Below, in pieces: positions 60,521 through 64,000 of a DNA stretch of 64,000 bases. Every line of letters starts with the position of its first letter. The first letter of the stretch is position 1. Source of the DNA: Silene latifolia (taxonomy: Eukaryota > Streptophyta > Magnoliopsida > Caryophyllales > Caryophyllaceae); assembly GCF_048544455.1 (NCBI RefSeq), contig NC_133529.1, positions 53,687,401 through 53,751,400 on the forward strand, read 5' to 3'. The notes beneath the pieces are model-generated. The model did no database searches. It was not told the DNA's origin and saw only the letters and a program-made list of their open reading frames with translations. Both the position numbers and the translations under genes were made by a program.

Positions 60521-61841
60521 TGTTGGACCTTTAGTCCTAATTAGTTGTTTTGATAATGACAGTAATGATTTGTATGTGGACTTAATATTATAAACATATG
60601 AGTGTAATTGTGTGCTCAAGTATTAATATAGAAAGGAACAATTACAATGACGCAAGCTTGAAGTTTGGACCAAGGAGGTACAACTTCAAAGACATTTGAT
60701 CGTAATATTCAAGATCAAGATCAAATAACAACCACAAGACTCAAGATGAGAGAGTTGTGAAGAGACGATTCGTTTACTGAAGATCTACTGAAGATTAAAT
60801 AGTATAGGTCGTCATCCGGTAATGGTTTTACTTTGTTTGATTTAAAGGTTAGTGAAGTTATGACCTTATAGCCATAACTTCACTGCTAGACAAAAATGAT
60901 GCGTTAATTGTTGGAAAATAAATTTTTAATGTTTTATAAGAATAAGAGAGTATTTATATAATTGGAATTATTTAATTAGAATTTAAGTTGGATGTACTAT
61001 TGGTTTGTAACACGATATTTATGTCGTCATGCAACCAAGGGTTTCAACTAAAATTCTATCTCGATTTGTTGTGGGCTATGGAGGCCGAAATGGACCGAAG
61101 GAAGCCCTAAGGGCCGGCCAAAACCCTAGAGGCCGAGCCACTACCAAACCCTAGCCTCCTACTTGTTCGTCAAGTCATTTAGAGTTTCACACCTTCCAGA
61201 ATATTCTAAAACCCTAATTCCCTACAACTATAAATACCTCTCTTCATTCAACATTTAAAAATTGACACACATCTACACTTTTAAGAGAAAAAAATATTTA
61301 AGCAAAAATTATTTGAGCTTTAATTCTTATTTTACAAATTGCTTATACAAAAGTTGCCCATCATATTTGTCAATCACTCAAAGAGAAATCGTTATAGGAT
61401 ACTAAGTACACAAAGATATTATACTCACTCGCATAACGTGAGATTAGTATTTATCGTTGTGCTTTTCTTATTAACGTAAGAGCAATCTAGAGTATTTAGC
61501 GATATTCAATCTGAGCTATAATCATATAGTTGATTATACGAGTGGATTGATAATTTTTGTAATCCGTAGAAAGGTACTAAAAATTATTAATCGAGAGTAG
61601 TGGACGTAGGTTTCGACTTGTGAAACTGAACCACTTCAAAAATCCTGTGTGTCTCTCTTTCTCTCTTTCTTTATTTTTGTTGTTTCGATTTTGCGCTTAT
61701 TAGTAAATTAATTAGTTGATTTTAATCAATAAAATCAAATAATTTATTTTACATCATATATTTCGAAAAAGTGGGCATCGTTTTTAATACTCAATTCACC
61801 CCCCCCCCCCCTTCTTTCGTATTCGATCAATAGACTCCTTA
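60521..61841 (+). repeat. SIRE 3' LTR
   Basis: This 1321-bp LTR is near-identical to 41426-42788 but lacks the 44-bp duplication, and its last bases are CTTA where the 5' LTR has CTCA. AAGAC follows at 61842. A TATA box equivalent lies at 61229-61236. Confidence 0.9.
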
Positions 61842-63530
61842 AAGACACAGCCGTGCAAAGAGAATGCACACTCTTCCTGCTCAAAGCATCCGCAACCCCA
61901 TTAGCTTTCCCTTCATGGTATATAATATCCATGTCATAATCCCCAATCAGCTCCATCCATCTCCTCTGTCTCATGTTCAACTCCATTTGAGTGAAGATGT
62001 ACTTGAGACTCTTGTGATCTGAAAAAACACCTTAAAGGTCGCCCCATATAGATAGTGCCTCCAAATCTTGAGAGCAAACACAACTGCACCCAACTCTAGA
62101 TCATGTGTCGGATAATTCTCCTCAAAAGGCTTCAGCTGCCTAGAAGCATAGGCAATCACTTTCCCATTCAGCATCAACACACAACCCAACCCATTCTTTG
62201 AAGCATCTGTATACACCTCAACGTTCTCACTCCCTTCAGGTAATGCTAAGATTCGATCTGTGGTCAAACGCTCCTTTAATGTCTGGAACGGCGTCTCACA
62301 ACTTTCATCCCAATGAAACTTGTTCTCTTTCCTCATCAAAGCTGTCATAGGTCTGGCTATCTTGGAAAAATCTTTCACGAACCGTCTATAGTACCCTGCC
62401 AAACCCAAGAAACTCCTGATCTCTGCCACATTCTTTGGTGCTTCCCACTTAGTAACTGCTTCAATCTTTGCAGGATCCACAGCTACACCCTCCTTTAAAA
62501 TCACATGCCCCAGAAAAGCAACTTCCTCTAACCAAAACTCACACTTAGACAACTTTGCATACAGCTGATTCTCTCGCAAAGTTTGCAACACTATCCTCAA
62601 ATGCTCCTCATGCTCCTCCTTAGTCTTAGAAAAGACTAGGATATCATCGATAAAGACCACAACAAACCGATCCAAGAACAGACTGAAGACCTGGTTCATC
62701 AAATCCATAAACACTGTAGGTGCATTAGACAACCCAAACGGCATCACAACATACTCATAATGACCATACCTCGATGTAAAAGCTGTCTTCGGTATGTCCT
62801 CTTCCCGAATCTTCACCTGATGGTAACCCGACCTCAAGTCAATCTTAGAAAAGACTGCTGCACCATTCAACTGATCAAACAAATCATCTATCCTCGGGAA
62901 AGGATACTTGTTCTTCACTATAACTCGGTTCAACTCTCTATAATCGCTGCATAACCTCAAGGTCCCATCTTTTTTCTTCACAAACAAGACAGGTGCTCCC
63001 CACGGTGATACACTAGGTCTAATGTATCCCTTCTCAATCAGATCATCTAGCTGCTTCATCAGCTCCTCCAACTCCTTAGGTCCCATACGGTACGGTGCCT
63101 TAGAGATTGGTCCCATCCCCGGTTTCAACTCAACGCTGAAATCCATCTCCCTCTTCGGTGGCAACCCCGATATCTCATCTGCAAAAACATCTGGAAACTT
63201 TCCCACCACTGGTATCTGCTCAACTGACGGACTCTCCACTCTATGGTCCCTCACATGACATAAGATCAATGGACACCTCTTCTGCAGATAGGACTTCAAG
63301 GTCACTGCTGCAATCAACTTAACTTTGGGTTTGACAACAAACACACGATAAGACACACTAATCCCCTTAGGACCTCTCAAAGAAACCCTCTTTTGATGAC
63401 AATCTATCTTAGCCTTATACTTAACTAACCAAGCCATACCAACTATCATCTCAAAACCCTCCAAAGGAAACTCTAGCAAGTCCACTGGTAAGTCAACTTG
63501 CACAACTATCATAGACACAACTCTATACAA
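61842..63530 (-). pseudogene. pol: Tekay protease end, reverse transcriptase and RNase H
   Basis: A minus-strand frame of about 517 codons (63530-61977). It carries the end of protease, the conserved pre-RT segment ([19 protein letters not shown]), and reverse transcriptase with [44 protein letters not shown] and the catalytic box FIDDILVFS (Phe for the usual Tyr). The RNase H start shows [15 protein letters not shown] frameshift at an A-run near 62024 moves the rest of RNase H ([17 protein letters not shown]) into the 61986-61842 frame, which is then cut by the SIRE insertion. RT itself is intact by eye. The frame begins after an in-frame TGA at 63531-63533. Confidence 0.9.
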
Positions 63531-64000
63531 TCACCCACAAGATACAGACTCACCCGAAGGTATAAAAACTTCCTCTTTTACAGACTCATACCCAATCAAA
63601 CCCAATCGCTTAACATGACTCGATGATACAAACGACTGTGACGCTCCCGAATCAAACAAAACAAAGGTAAAGACTCCATTAACAAGAAATGTACCGGTGA
63701 TAACGTGAGCATCATCCTCATCTGCCTTCTTCTCCATGATAAACAGCTTACCGCTGGTCTTCTGCCCACCTCTCTGGACAGTATTGGATGAGGTAGATGG
63801 CTTAGTAGCCGATCGCTGGTTGTTGTTGTTGTTCGTTGCCGGTTTCTCGTACGAATTACCGCCACTGCAGTTAGGCCCACCATGGTTGTTACTCTGGCCA
63901 CCCCTGTTGTTTCACGACCCAGCCGACCTGTTGCTAGCATAACTCTGCGAAGGACCCTGAGAAAAACTCCCTTGGGACAGTCTCTGGAAACCCCCACTTA
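63531..64000 (-). pseudogene. Tekay gag C-terminus and protease active site, partial
   Basis: The minus-strand frame 63737-63531 carries VITGTFLVNGVFTFVLFDSGASQSFVSS, in which DSGA is the aspartic protease active site. It ends in TGA at 63531-63533, in frame with the RT ORF; a CGA-to-TGA change would explain it. Upstream (63738-64000) the same frame shows the Asn/Gln/Gly/Ser-rich tail of gag, with a TGA near 63915. The rest of gag and the 5' LTR lie beyond the edge. (This sentence quotes only motif residues; the break is described, not repaired.). Confidence 0.75.

Larger units (their letters stand above)
41426..61841 (+). mobile_element. SIRE/Maximus-type Ty1-copia retrotransposon, interrupted by an Athila derivative
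   Basis: LTRs are 41426-42788 and 60521-61841, both starting TGTTGGACC. TSD AAGAC lies at 41421-41425 and 61842-61846. The order is LTR, iMet PBS, gag, protease, integrase, RT, RNase H, env-like ORF, polypurine tract and LTR. The extended gag with two zinc knuckles and the ORF after RNase H are hallmarks of the SIRE lineage. It sits in the pol of the Tekay element. Integrase is split by 46325-55530. Multiple stops and frameshifts make it inactive. Confidence 0.9.
39261..64000 (-). mobile_element. Tekay/Del-type Ty3-gypsy chromovirus, decayed and split by SIRE
   Basis: Minus-strand domain order from right to left is gag tail, protease, RT, RNase H, [SIRE insertion 41426-61841], integrase, chromodomain, stem-loop, polypurine tract, partial LTR. 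This is the plant chromovirus order, and a chromodomain after integrase is diagnostic. The 5' LTR and most of gag lie beyond the right edge. Several stops and frameshifts make it inactive. Confidence 0.85.

Overview
The window is flowering-plant nuclear DNA made almost entirely of nested LTR retrotransposons. The evidence is the AT-rich composition, the element lineages (Tekay/Del chromovirus, SIRE-type copia, Athila-type gypsy, and large non-autonomous LARD-like elements), primer-binding sites matching initiator tRNA-Met or tRNA-Asp, and copia and gypsy pol domains of plant type. A Caryophyllales source is only a guess from the style of the repeats. I found no intact host gene, no RNA gene and no CRISPR array.

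Layout. (1) 1-9939: LARD family A on the minus strand, LTR-internal-LTR with LTRs of about 3.55 kb and a 2.8-kb internal region without coding capacity. Bases 1-46 are the end of a further internal unit, so this is a tandem array that runs off the left edge. (2) 9940-11658: flanking unique-looking DNA. It holds a truncated first exon (minus strand, ATG at 10195, TATA box about 100 bp upstream) cut by LARD A, then AT-rich sequence and a (TAA)n/(TTA)n palindromic microsatellite. (3) 12020-38243: a copia-like element on the minus strand with TSD CAGCT. It keeps a decayed gag and no visible pol, so it resembles TR-GAG elements. Its 5' LTR is split by (4) 20285-37699: LARD family B, a three-LTR, two-internal tandem array flanked as a whole by TSD TTTAA. 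One internal region carries a captured 1.9-kb piece of an Athila-type element. (5) 38244-39661: a mosaic of short fragments: simple repeat, Athila protease remnant, LARD-B-like LTR end, inverted copia LTR piece, and a partial Tekay LTR. (6) 39261-64000+: a decayed Tekay chromovirus on the minus strand, split by (7) a SIRE-type copia at 41426-61841 (plus strand, TSD AAGAC, with an env-like ORF after pol), which is itself split in integrase by (8) a pol-less Athila-type element at 46325-55530 (minus strand, TSD TGGCC).

The right half records at least three successive insertions (Tekay, then SIRE, then the Athila derivative). The left half records copia-like, then LARD B, then tandem expansion. 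The autonomous-type coding regions (Tekay and SIRE pol) are broken by stops and frameshifts. The longest clean ORF is the 505-codon Athila ORF1-like gene of a non-autonomous element. LARD A, LARD B and the Tekay element share a stem-loop just before the polypurine tract, which suggests the LARDs are parasites of, or derived from, the Tekay lineage.

All calls were read by eye from sequence and translations. Family names rest on recognised motifs and structure, not on database searches.
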